Shown here: piece by piece, positions 23,649 to 34,936 of the stretch
How the letters are laid out: every line of letters starts with the position of its first letter
Numbering within the stretch: the stretch's first letter is position 1
Assembly: GCA_015680685.1 (NCBI GenBank)
Contig: MNCI01011117.1
Coordinates: 1-64,000 of the forward strand
Origin: Gnetum montanum
Taxonomy: Eukaryota > Streptophyta > Gnetopsida > Gnetales > Gnetaceae
Length of the DNA stretch: 64,000 nt
Reading direction: 5' to 3'
Translations under genes and position numbers: made by a program
The notes under the pieces: generated by a model
What the model was told of the DNA's origin: nothing
The model's database searches: none
The model's input: the letters and a program-made list of their open reading frames with translations, nothing else

Positions 23649-25640
23649 TTAATCCTGATTGTTATTAGGATGGGAGGTATCCCCCATAACTAAATGGTTG
23701 AGGATGGAAAGGATTAATAAATTGAAGATGAGGATCCGTGCATGTTGGAAATATTGGGACTTGGTCATATTTACCCCATCAGGGTTCACACACTTGATTA
23801 TAATAAGCATAGTGAGGTAATTTATATGATGTAGTTCCCGGATAACGAGTTGACCCACTATGATGTTTGGGACCATTAGATGGTATGCAAGGATTGGGTT
23901 GTCGCCCTATATGCCTGTGTTCATTGGGCCGTATTGTTGTTGGAGTGTGAGTTGGTGGCCCTGATGAAGTTACATGAGGCGTTGGATTTGAAGATAAGGA
24001 TGCACCACAGTGTGGGACTTGTGTTGAGTTGGAGGATGCAATGGCCTCAGAATTGTGTTGTCCCTTCTTACGGTCATGTTTAAAGAAGGGATGCTTTGGA
24101 TGTTGAGGAGGTCTCTCACTACTATTGGCAGTATAGCACAAGTAACGTTCGTGGGTTGTTGCTATGGTGTAGACACCTTAGGAATAGTTGGTGGTGATGT
24201 ATAAGGAGGGAAAGGATGAGAATGTTGAAATTTAGGAGGAGTATAGGGTGCACAAGGTGGTGGTTTTGTTGAAGGTATGGGTTGATAGTATTGAGGAGAA
24301 TGGTACTATGATGAGATAAAGTGCGTTAGCCCAATTGGAGAAATAAGATGTTGAACAAGATAAGCATTTGAGTTCGGATGATACAAAGGGTGTCTCCAGT
24401 TTAGTGGTCGTCTCCCCCACGACTAGGATTGTTGCCACTATGATCGAACACAGTATCTCTGTATGAACTCTGGATTTAACGTATTTCCCCAATGCTCATG
24501 TAAATGTAACAATACTGGGCATTGGCCCTTAGGGTGATCGTACAAGCATATGTTACATTCATGTGTATGATTGGCAGTTGAACTCTTATTTTCCTTATCC
24601 CTTCTTTTCGATTGTCTACTGTTTTGTCCTGCTTCTTGGGTTGTCAAAACTCTATCTCTGATAATGTTGATAAATTCTCCACACTTTTGATACATCCATT
24701 CCAAAATCTTATTGATCTTCGCCTCGGCTTCTTATAATGTTTGTTGTGTTGGCAAAGATGATGTTTCCACCTTGAGATTGGTTGATGTCTCCTTTTTATC
24801 ATTATGGACCTTTGTTAAGTTGAGATTTTGGTCCCGTTGATGTTTTTCAACACTCTCCCATCTAGCCAATTATCATTCTTCTTTTGCTACCTACTTAACA
24901 AGCTCCTGGACTTGATGAGTTTGTAGTTCGTATAATTAACCTTGGGCATACATCCCTAAGGTCTCTCTTATTTCAGTACGTAACCCATCAATGATATGGT
25001 ACATTAGCCTTTCCTCGGAAAACCCATGGCCTAGATAGTTGTTTAACAGTGCATAATATCTTTCTAAGGCCATGTCCAAGGGTTCATGTTGTGCTTGTTT
25101 CCACTCTTGGATTTTTTTCCTCAAGGTTGACACTCTTGCATAGGCTTGATATTTTTCGTTAAAGACTTCTACCATTGTTGACCAACGTCGTATTGAATTT
25201 CGTTTTAACGATCTATACCATACTTTTGCTTGGTCAACGAGTATCATGGGAAAGAGCTTAAGTTTTTTCCATCCATTATCAATGTTATTCCATGTGCAGG
25301 CATCATAGAAGGCTTGTAAATGTTGATATGGGTCTAAGTCATAGCCTCCTAAAAAATGGGAAAAGTTGTTTAAATCGAGCCTGGGTAGACGACACTCTTT
25401 ACGATGCCTACGTGAGATTCGACTAGCCTCATGTATTTGCGTTAGACTTGTAGTGGCCAGTAGGGGTTCATCATCATCCTGTAAGTTATGCTTTCATGCA
25501 TTGGGATGCTTGTGTTGATGTCTATAAGAAACCCCCACTTCAGGTTGTATATTCCAATCTTCATCGTCATATAGTTCGTTGGTTCTCCAATGAACTTCCT
25601 CACTAAGTGTGGAATTATTGTAATCTTGTAGGAGAGGCAT
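23649..25640 (-). pseudogene. R5 gag
   Basis: ATG at 25640-25638 (MPLLQDYNNSTLSEEVHWRT). The capsid part (about 25400-24930) is nearly open: LDLNNFSHFLGGYDLDPYQH, then AKVWYRSLKRNSIRRW, FNEKYQAYARVSTLRKKIQ, HIIDGLRTEIRETLGMYAQG. A stop follows in the next segment. Zinc knuckle CNICLYDHPKGQC at 24557-24519 (CX2CX3HX4C). A Pro/Ser/His-rich tail runs to about 23649. It lacks the FTFILHQDE N-terminal block of R6 and R9 gag. Product by family: capsid/nucleocapsid. It is better preserved than the R4 gag. Confidence 0.8.
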
Positions 25641-25774
25641 TGTTGTGAAGTTGTGTGTGAATTTATATGTGACTCTTTAATAATTATTTCATTCTAAAAG
25701 ATATATTGTTAAGTCCTTATACAACGACCTTGTATGATATAACTAATCTAGATAACTAACACCATCCTTGGCAA

Positions 25775-25792
25775 CGGAGCCAATGATGAGTG
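25775..25792 (-). other. R5 primer binding site (tRNA-Asp)
   Basis: Minus strand TGGCTCCGTTGCCAAGGA, one base after the LTR, with 16 of 18 matches to TGGCGCCGTTGCCGGGGA. The best kept site in the window. Confidence 0.85.
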
Positions 25793-25793
25793 G

Positions 25794-26599
25794 CAAGGTA
25801 CCCCTACACTCAAACATATGAATAGGAGCATTACATGCACAATCTGGTTGAACTCCACAAATGGACTAGTTATGGCATCTAGACAGTTAGCCTTAGGTCA
25901 TAGTTCATCGTCTTCCCACCTAGACTAGTATTAGCTTTGTCACGTATGGTTTAGTCCAAAGTGAGGTGTATGATGGGTTTCTAACCTAATGCTACTCTTG
26001 AAGGAAATGGAAAGTAATATTAACTAATCTAGGAGAGAGAGGGTAAGAGAATCTAAACTAGCCCAAGTGCGATGAGCATCCGTTCCTTGATTATCCGTAC
26101 ACATCTTGGACTTCATGCACGACTACCACTAGGATTACCAAGCACAGATCCTAGGTATGCTATTGGGTTACCAAGTAGTCACACTTAAATGCTTGTAATC
26201 AAGTTGTACTCATTCCATGTTTTAACATGAGTTTAAGGGTGAGAAGAGATTAACTAGGGAAGCAGTAAATAATAATTAAATAATTAATTAAACTAAGTGA
26301 ATGTTGCAATGATGAGTAATCTTGATCTTTATTGTCGATCATGTGCATGTCCAAGTACATCACACTCGAATAAAGGATGTCGTACAATTACAATCACCAC
26401 ATTGCAAGCATACACTAGGAAATATTCTAACTCTGGAATGATAAAACTACAAGAGTCTAGCTAAGGGTCTAAATCTAGATGCCTAAACTCATCTATCTAC
26501 CTCTTATTTATAGATGAGGATACAGGCTGGGATATCGCGTATGCGATATCACAATTGGGCATGCGATATCGCAGTCGCCCCCCAAGTGATGACTCATCA
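25794..26599 (-). repeat. R5 5' LTR
   Basis: Plus strand TGATGAGTGG to GACTCATCA. TATA box at about 26501-26514, palindromic GATATC row at 26530-26575. It is about 23 bases shorter than its partner, mainly through loss of one GCGTACGCGATATC unit. Confidence 0.88.
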
Positions 26600-26604
26600 G
26601 CCAC

Positions 26605-27483
26605 AATTGAAAAAAAAAAATATTCTAGAGGAAAGTGTCCACCAGTTGAAAGAAAAAATAGTGAAGGTCAACCAAGATATCAATAGATTGACTAGAGAAA
26701 ACAGAACCCTTTCAATGGAGGAGGTCTATGCTATTTGATAAAAATCAATAATAGAAATCAATGCATGGTAGAATGAGGCCAAGAAGCACAAAAAAATTAA
26801 AGGAACACTTCCAAAACTAGGTAGGAATGTATAAGTAAATAAATGAAAAATAGATCTAGATGGCTAAAGTCCACATTAGATCCTTATCAGCACAAAATCG
26901 TGAGAGGTAGCCAATTCTGGATAGCTATGCCTTGGTCCATTAGGTGGAAGTAAAGAATAAAGACTTGCAGATTGAAGATTTGAAAGAATATATGGTGTTG
27001 GCTAACCTTAGATATACCAACCTCGCCATGTTAATATTAGGCAAGCCTCACAGTGAGCTGGAGAAGTAGGTAATAGCCACTTATGCATTATATGAGAAAG
27101 AGTTTGAGGATAGAAAAGATGCTTTGCAAAAGCTCTATATAGCAAACTCAGAATTGGAGGTGGTTAAAGCCAGCTACCATGGATAGAAGGATGTCACCTA
27201 AGACCTAGCTAGGAGATTAACAAATTATCAAGAATTAAGAGAGAAAGCTGGGGCCTTTGAGGAAGAATGATGGTAGTTTTTTGGCTTAGTATTGAAGGCC
27301 CATAAGTTGTACTTGCAACTATCATGTCCTTGGGATGTACCGATGCTAGCACACATCGACTTAGTAGCCTAGACAGTACATGATCCAAGGACAGAAGAGG
27401 AAAAGTTGTAGGCATTGTTCGATTGTTACAAATTTCACAAGCTTAGCGACAAAGAAAAGTGTCCGAGGAGCCACTACTTCTAA
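26605..27483 (+). pseudogene. R4 ORF2, 3' part
   Basis: Continues the R4 ORF2 after R5: ILEESVHQLKEKI, NQDINRLTRENRTLSMEEV, then DLKEYMVLANLRYTNLAML, matching R5 ORF2 residue for residue in many places. It ends at TAA 27481-27483 after EEEKL, then ALFDCYKFHKLSDKEKCP, aligned with the tail of the R5 copy. Stops are frequent. Confidence 0.65.
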
Positions 27484-27682
27484 GCACTACATGAGCTTTC
27501 CCAGTTTTTATCTTGTAATATTGTGTCCCATTTTGTACTAAACCACTATGACATGTAATAGTCAATTATATTATTTGTTGTTTAAGTTAGTTAATAATCT
27601 CATACCTTCCCAATATTTTGTAAAGAACTTGTTCCTGATTTTTTTTGACTCAAGGAAAAATTTTCATTTAGTTCTTGGGGTA

Positions 27683-28533
27683 TTTTGAGTCATGAATCTA
27701 TCAACCCCGATATTGAATACCCAATATCAGAGCCAAGAAGTAATGTTAGATATCCGATATTGTCTCCTCTATGCTAGCCTATAAATACAACACTTGGATG
27801 CACGGTTTGAACAACAATAGAGAAGATAGTTTTATTTCTTAGTTTTTGATAGTCTTTCTTAGAGTTCTATTATTCATAGTGCATGCTTGCAATGTGATGT
27901 TTGTAATCGTATGACACCTTTGTTCAAGTGTGATGTACTTGGACACATTACATGACTAGAAATAAAGATCGAGATTGCTTCCATCATTGCAACATCTACT
28001 TAGATTATTATTGCTTTTAATTGTTAATTATTTATTATTTCCTTTAGTTAACATTTCCATTTATTGTTATTTACTATTCTTGTCATTAAGTAGAATGTGT
28101 ATGCCTTAGTCATGAGCACTTAAGTATAAGTACTTGGTAATCTAGCAATGTATCATTTGGCACAACTAGTGACATACACTTGGAAATCCTAGAAGTAGTC
28201 TCATGAAGTCCAAGAAATGTATAGATAATTAAGAGTAGATACTCATTGCACGTAGGCTAGTTTATATTTTTCTCTCCATTTTTCAGTAGCTTAATTAATT
28301 CATCTCTTTGTCATCATTAGGAGTAGTATAGAATTAGACAACATAACATGCCTCACTTTGGACTAAACCATATGTGACAAAGCTGCACTAGTCCAAGTGG
28401 GAAGACAATGAACTGCGATTAGAGCATAATGATTTAGATACCACAACTAGTCCCATCCATAGAATTTGATCGGATCATGTGTAAATGCTTGTGATTCTTA
28501 TGGTTGAACATAGGGGTACCTCACCACTCATCA
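27683..28533 (+). repeat. R4 3' LTR
   Basis: Starts TTTTGAGTCATG (decayed TGATGAGTC) after the tract TTAGTTCTTGGGGTA, and ends CACCACTCATCA. TATA box CCTATAAATAC at about 27779-27789. Pairs with 10712-11582. Confidence 0.85.
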
Positions 28534-29348
28534 TGCTCTTAAATTTTCTTCTTTAGTCATGCAATCATGCACTTTCTATGCTAATTTGGAAATATTTCTA
28601 AATGTTGTTACTTCCCAAGGACATGTCAATTGTGAAAACATTTTATTAGCTTTGATGTACCATACTACAAACTATGTTTTCTCTACTTCAAAAGTTGTGG
28701 TCATTTTTTGTAATTCCTAATAATTAGTCATTTTTTGGCCAAATTTATTGCAACAACCTTTTGGTCTTGATAACTTGTTTTGGCTACTTGAAGTTTAGAG
28801 TTTACAATGTGGAGTTTTTGTTGTGCATATTTCTTATCTAAAAACTCTCTTTTATACATGAAATACATAGTAGCTAATTATTGCTCAAGTTCTATTCTTG
28901 ACCTACTTGTTATCAACATGGTCAAGTTAGTGTAGTATAGATTTGATAACCCCATGTATTCTCTCAAATCTTCTATTAGTGGGATCTTTATTCTTTAGCT
29001 CAACTTGATGTACAAGGTAAGACTATCCAAGTTGGATTGCAAGTTAGGGGTTTGTTGTATAATGAAACTAATCTTAGCTTTGGCCATCTAGATTTCTTTC
29101 TTACTGATATGGTTATACATGCCTACTTGATCTCTAAATTTTTCTTTGAGTCTTTTATGTTACTTGGCCTCATTTTTCCACACATTGATTTCAATAGATG
29201 ATTTTTGTTTGACTACCTGTACTTCCTCCATTGATAAGGTCTTGTTCTCTTGGACTAGTTATCTCATATCTAGATTGACTTTAGTAAAATGCTTTCTTAG
29301 CAAATGGATACTTTTCTCAAGTATATTCTTGTATTTTTTAATGTCTAT
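28534..29348 (-). pseudogene. R3 ORF2 fragment
   Basis: Aligns in order with R5 ORF2 from about 19060 to 19800. For example, tattctctcaaatcttct and agttctattcttgacc at about 28890-28980 match tattctatcaaatcctga and agctctatccttgggt at 19370-19465. It is bounded by the R4 LTR on the left and the R6 LTR on the right. The piece is the 3' third of ORF2 without the stop region. It shows that R3 carried the same second gene, although its gag is of the R6/R9 kind. Confidence 0.6.
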
Positions 29349-30356
29349 TGATGAGTGGCGAGGTACCCCTACACTCAACCATATGAAACGAGCGTAGCAC
29401 GCGTGATCCGGTTGAACTCCGCAGACTAAATGCCTACACGCCCCATGGAACACTTGGGGTTAATCATTTGTTGTCTTCCTAGACTTACTTGTAGTTGTCA
29501 CGGTGTATGGTTAAGTAAGTTCGAGGTATATGATTTTTATATCTTTTTATGTTTTTCTCCTATGTTATGAGGTGAAGGGTTGAGAAACTAACTAACTCTA
29601 ACTAATGAACTAAGTCAAAATTAACTAGCGTCAGCATCTGTTCCCACTTACCGTACACACCCTGAACTATGCAATTGTGGCTACCAAATGCTAATCATTA
29701 CTGGGATCGCCACACGTAATGCACGTGCTTGAAGTGGTCGTACTGAGGCACTTAACTAGGAGGAACGAGTTGAGAGAACCTATCTAGCCTAAGTGCGATG
29801 AGCAACTGATTCCTTGACTAACCGTACACATCGGGGTGTTCGACTACCATTGGGATTACCAATTGTAGATCCTAGAATATGCCACTGGGTTACCAAGTAG
29901 TCACACTAGATGCTCGTAATCAAGTCATACTCATACCGCATGTGACGAGCAGCCGATTCCTTGACTAACTGTACACATCCTTAGATGCTCGTAATCAAGT
30001 TGTACTCGTACCGCATTCTAGGAAAGTAATAAATAGTAATTAAATAAAATCCTATTCCATGCACTGCAAGGTTTATCCAATCAAGTTCATCTTTATTGCC
30101 ATACACAACTTGTGTTCAGGTACAATGTTGCTCGAATAAAGATCCATTTACTCTAGGACTCCTACTGCGGGCACATGGAAAATAATCTATCTCTGGAGTG
30201 ATCAAACTGCCAGATTTTTCCTACTTCTAGACTAGTATGGGAAATAAAGGGAGTGCTACCTCTTATTTATAGATTTGACGGTGGATCGAGATATCATGTA
30301 TGCGACATCGCAGGGGACGATGTGATATCGCGGCTTGTGCATATCATGTCTCATCA
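29349..30356 (-). repeat. R6 3' LTR
   Basis: TGATGAGTGG to TGTCTCATCA on the plus strand, 1008 bases. Longer than the R5 LTRs because a block of roughly 75-140 bases (gatgagca.ctgattccttgac ... aatcaagt.gtactc) occurs twice, at 29802-29941 and 29944-30018. TATA box near 30261-30275, palindromes at 30287-30335. Confidence 0.82.
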
Positions 30357-30370
30357 TACCCCCATGACTG
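30357..30370 (-). other. R6 polypurine tract
   Basis: Minus strand CAGTCATGGGGGTA, next to the LTR; same motif as in R5 and R9. Confidence 0.75.
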
Positions 30371-32296
30371 AATGAAAACTCATCCTCGAGTTCCTTACAA
30401 TAATATCGAGAAGGTATGAAATTATTGAGGGGAATGGAACTAATGGGATGACATGTGAACGGATCATTATTACAAGACTTGAAAAAATTGGTGTTCATGA
30501 CAACAAGGGTGAACACCTTATTACAATGACATCAAGCCTTAGTTGGTAGCTGAGAAAGAGAGAGAGAAAGAAGTGTTGTTGCTGCCAACCCCAAGATTGC
30601 ACCTTTGTTGTCCACCTGTAAGCACTTCATCGGTCTTGCTCCTTGCATCACTGCTTCTAGAACGGCTCCACTCCAAGTGTTTGCTCTAGATCCAATCTGT
30701 TGTTTGTATGATCACCATCTGCACACACAACACAATCTTAATTAGCAAGGGCAACTGAATCATCATGTAATTGATACCTTACTTCGGTGTAAATTCATTG
30801 GCTAGGTTGTGGTATGGTTGATACGGATCTGGGAATATATTGATGATGACTACTAAAGGTGTAGGGGTTAGGAAGAAAATCAAAAATTTTGGGGCTAGGA
30901 GAAAATAAAAAAAAATGGGCCTCATACCTCCATGACTAATCACGAACCTCCGGTAGCGTTAGAATGGAGAAAGAATAGGAATAAGAAAGATAGACAAAAA
31001 GGGACAACTGAAAACATCAGTGAAATGGATGTCAAGATGGAAATGAACAAAATAAAATAAAATTAATTGCAAAATGTTATGGAAAATAAGTTAACGGATG
31101 CTCCAAATAGGAATGTCAGTGGGTCCTTCCCAAAGTAGGCTTATGCCCGTAATGCCCTGACAAACCCACATTCAAAGAGTCCGTAGACTTCGAGGATGTC
31201 ATTTGGAACAAGAGTTAAAGTCTTAACCATAAGAGTTTACCAAAAAGAAAACAATGCATCAACCAAAATATATACACTAATGATACAACCGGCAATGAGG
31301 TGAACAATGGAGAGAAGGATGGAGAGAAGAGAATGGAATGGAATCCCAAGAACAAGGTGGTGTACAGCCCCTTGTGTGTTTTATGATTAATGTGACTTAG
31401 CAAGTCTTATTCCAACTCCAGCCTTAAACAAACCACTTCCAGTGACTTCACATGAATGCATTCAGCTAAACATCCTCTTGAAGTAACAAGAATGCGTCCT
31501 CCAAGAGCCACCACCATTCTGATGAAACAAAGGAGGAAACGGGAAGCAAGAAGGGCCTTAGTTAGAGGGAACACATTTGGTTCCATAACCAATGCTTGTA
31601 GCCTAAATATTTATTCTGTTTAAGGGGTGTGGTTTGAATTCTCACTTGCTTTGTGTTTTTTTTTTTCTTTTTGTGTTGTGTGTTTTTATGCATGCGAACC
31701 ACACCATGCAAAGACTTTTTATTTTTATTGACTCAGCTTCCGATAATTGGGTAACATCGGAATGACAAGAAAACTCAAGAAGAAAAAATCCAAGCACCCA
31801 AAAGAATGACCAACACAAAAGCATCAAGTTCCCTTGAAGTCGCACCCTTTTCAATCCTTGAGTCCTTCCTTAGTTTGAAAAATGCCCAATCACTGATTCA
31901 TTTAAGTTCTTGTTAAGAAGGGGACTATACATTTCCAAGTCTAGAGAGACCATAGAAACTAGTGGATGGATGGATGAAGTGGTCTCATTGCCTGCCATAT
32001 CAAAAGAAACATACCTTAGTATCAACATTGTGACTTAAAGATAAAAACCAAACATTAGCAATCAATATGAAAACAGTTCATACCATCATGAAGAATGCTT
32101 ATTATGGGACAAACTTACAGGGTGGATGGCACACACACACACAAAATGGAAAAGTATAATGATGTTGTAAAAAAAAACTAGAAAAGTTAAAGAAATTTGT
32201 AAAACAAAAACAAGAAAAGTTAAAGAAATTTGTAAAACAAAAATGTGTAAGAAAAAAATGTTGTAAAATAAAAACATGTAAAACAAAAATCAAAAA
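30371..32296 (-). other. R6 3' non-coding region
   Basis: Aligns with R9 53470-55380 in order (for example gagttccttacaa, gtgggtcctcccaaag at about 31110, and caaccaaaatata at about 31260). A second TTAGTCATGGAGG copy is at about 30945-30933. Athila elements often have an env-like frame here; I see none. A short (AC)n run lies at about 32129-32144, and a single N at 32297 marks an assembly join exactly where R7 begins. Confidence 0.6.
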
Positions 32297-32297
32297 A

Positions 32298-33416
32298 NTG
32301 TATCTATACCTTCGTTGTTGGCATGGGTTTCCTCAGTTCATTCCATGCTGTACCGCCTGAAATCGTCGGTCTCCATCTGGAAGGAAACAGAGACCGTGAG
32401 ATCGCAGGGCGTGCATAGAAGACCCTACCTTCACCTGAGGGCGAGCTGGAATGCACGAAGGTAGAGTACCTTGGATGGTCCGCACGCAGATCAGACAAGG
32501 ATTTCCCCGAACGTATACCGAAGTGCTACACGCTGGGTTATGCGTAAACGGTGTAACGGGCATAAACGAGAGTGTAAACAGTGTAATAGATGCGGATAGG
32601 GCGTAAATGTAGACGAGCGTAAATAGAAACACATGTAAGAAATTAGCGTAAAATGTAAACAATGGTATTACAGAGCGAAAGTACAGTGCACCGGTCTAAC
32701 GCAGTTATGATGGAACATAAGGCGGACGAAAAGCCCTGGTGGATGCAAGGATGACTCGGCTGGTTCGCACGGTAGGCGGAGCATAGAGATTGTGTTCACG
32801 GCGTACAGGGCTTTCCAGCGTAAGAGGGTTTTAGCTTTGGCGTGTAGCGTAATTGCTCCTGGGTATGCTCTAGGATTTTGCCAACCAACCTGGATGAAGT
32901 GGAAAAGTGGGGTTTTTATACCGGTTGTTACGCTAGACTTAGGTTAGGAGACACGTGGCGCGTTGACCGGGTGCATACAATTTACAAATATACAACATAT
33001 TACATCTGCTGGGCGTATACACGGGGCGTATACACAACATCAGGCCGGCGTATACGCTGGACGTGTTGGGCATGTGTGAACTTGGGTGGAGATGCTATGG
33101 ACGCTGGGCGTACACGCTGAGTGTATATGCTGACAATGGCTGGGCATATATGCCGGGCATGTACGCTGATGGTTACCTACTTGCTTCAATTCTTGCTCTT
33201 CGGTGCTATCTTCATTCTGTCTTTGGAGATTCCATGTCGGGCGTAAACATTTGTCGTACCCGCCAAGCGTACATGTGAAGTGTACGTCGGGCGTGTAAGT
33301 TGGATGTCTATGTTGGGCGTATACACTGGGCGTATACGCTGTTGATGCTGGGCGTATACGCTGGTACTGCATAGTGAAAACTAAGCGTTTTGATCCCAAA
33401 GTTGCAATGTGTGACA
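32298..33416 (-). repeat. R7 3' LTR
   Basis: Plus strand begins TGTATCTATA and ends ATGTGTGACA, giving TGTCACACAT to the terminal CA on the minus strand. A TATA box lies inside, with a palindrome-rich U3 (33000-33370) holding many GCGTATACGC units. The outer right boundary is inferred from the TG and U3 position; the purine tract beside it is poor (CTACATTTGG), so the boundary may be off. Confidence 0.5.
32911..32924 (-). promoter_or_regulatory. R7 LTR TATA box
   Basis: Minus strand CCGGTATAAAAACC, just downstream of the GCGTATACGC-rich stretch. Confidence 0.55.
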
Positions 33417-34936
33417 CCAAATGTAGCCGTGGTTGTCCATGGGTCCTAGGGACCTGCTTCTTGTTGGAGAAGTACCAAGCTCGACATTTTGTCATGTTTC
33501 ATTGGCCCCTCCTTGTTGACGCTTGGAGGAATCGACCTGAGAAGCGTCGACAAAGAAGTGCAAAACACCACAAGCAACCTGATATAGACTTTGTTCTTTG
33601 CCACTTGACTAGACGTCATCGCACCGTGTTCAGTAGTACATGGGATCGAAAAAGTGAAATTTGTAGCTGGTAGGAGGAAAGTCATTGTGGGGATTGGTGA
33701 CTCCCCAAGGAATTATGCTGGGAGATGGGATGCTCAGGTGTGCGGCATGCTGGTCCTTGTCAATAGCCATTGTTTAGCAGACTCGGAATTCAGACATGCG
33801 ATGTGCGTCCTTTGGCGGAACAAGGCTCTTGGTTAGTATTCAAGAGAACTTGTTGGCAAGACCAAAGCCACGGGAGGATGTGTTACATTCTTTGGAGGAA
33901 TAGGGCCCGTGTTTAATGTTTAGGGGGACCTATTGGTGGATAGCCAAAGTCATGCAACTGGATGCTTCTTCACCATTTTGGACATGAGTACTTGGTTTCG
34001 AGACAACTGCCTTCCCGCCTGGGGCTTATATGGGAAGTGCCAAGGGTCTCGCTCTTTTTTTTTCTTTTTTTTGGAGATTTGCGTGGATCTTGTACTCATG
34101 CTCAGGTGCCAAGCCGTGTGTTGCAACTGCTGTAACGTGTTACAATGTGCAACAGTGTGCTCAAAGTTTTGAACGTATTCGGTGTATCGGAGGTTGGTAA
34201 ACAGATAGTGAATATACCGGGAATGGGAATGTACTAGTGAACGGTTTGATTTAGTCTCGTCATGTGTGCTGTGAACATTGTCCCATCTTGCTGCTTGTGA
34301 TGAGGTGCATTCTTGTGCAAAAACTTCGGGGTGTCATCCTGCAAACACAACTCCAAGGAGATAAGAAAACCATGGGTGAATAATCGAGCTCATATTTGAA
34401 CGGCTATAGATGGAACAAAAATACTGGAGGAGATTCTGAGCACTGTGTATGAATGGCAGCGACGTTGATGAGATTGTGTACCGGTGAGCGATGTAGTGAT
34501 TCTGATGAATGAGTGTGGCTATGGAGTGAAGAGCCGGATATGAACATGCTAGTTTGTAGTCTTAGCGGACTATCATGGGTTAGTTTTATGTCGTAACTCA
34601 TTGGACATTGCCCGTTTAGCATTGTGGCGGACGTTACGTTGCCAGTTTCTAGTCTTGGCGGACCATGCAGAGGTAAGCTAGTTTATAGTCTTAGCGGACT
34701 CTGATGGTTGTGACGGTGGCAGTTTACTGTCAAGCCGGACGGGTGCTAGATTATCATCATTGCGGACACTGTGGGGTATCAGTTTATTGTCATGATTCTA
34801 GGATAGTTGTGGTGTCAGTTTTAAGTCGTAACCTAAGATTTTTCTGTGGTATCAGTTTACCGTCATGATTCCAGGATGAGCTGTGGTATCAGTTTATAGT
34901 CATGATTCCAGGACTTGCACGTACCTGAGCTTGTAC
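33417..34936 (-). other. R7 3' untranslated region
   Basis: Between the pol stop and the LTR. It holds the tandem array at 34545-34925. The rest is unique, moderately GC-rich, and has no protein match I can see. Confidence 0.5.
34545..34925. repeat. Diverged tandem array in the R7 3' region
   Basis: About ten copies of a core like CAGTTTATAGTCNTNRCGGAC, spaced roughly 30-65 bases, at about 34551, 34580, 34645, 34679, 34721, 34748, 34780, 34818, 34854 and 34891. The last three-copy group shares the longer unit GTGGTATCAGTTTA..GTCATGATTCCAGGA. Tandem arrays in the 3' region are known for Tat/Ogre elements, which supports the R7 lineage. Confidence 0.75.

Larger units (their letters stand above)
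17938..26599 (-). mobile_element. R5: pol-less gag + ORF2 element inserted into R4 ORF2
   Basis: Complete from LTR to LTR (17938-18766 and 25794-26599), 8.66 kb. Flanks ACCAC (17933-17937) and GCCAC (26600-26604) are a five-base target duplication with one change, and the R4 ORF2 reads on in register across the site. Contents on the minus strand: primer site, gag, non-coding block, internal promoter, ORF2, purine tract. It has no pol motif. It belongs to the same family as its host R4 but lies in the opposite direction, so the two form a long inverted repeat. Confidence 0.88.
10712..28533 (+). mobile_element. R4: pol-less gag + ORF2 LTR retrotransposon, interrupted by R5
   Basis: LTRs at 10712-11582 and 27683-28533, primer site, gag, a non-coding block, an internal promoter and ORF2, in that order. 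Removing R5 leaves about 9.2 kb. No reverse transcriptase, RNase H or integrase motif occurs anywhere between gag and ORF2 (14094-16147), so it must have been copied with enzymes from another element. Its target duplication is not convincing (CACTT left, TGCTC right, which differ by three transitions). It sits in R3. Confidence 0.8.

Noticed and set aside
33000-33370. CRISPR-like array
   Set aside because: Short palindromes at irregular spacing without constant repeats or unique spacers, inside a plant LTR.
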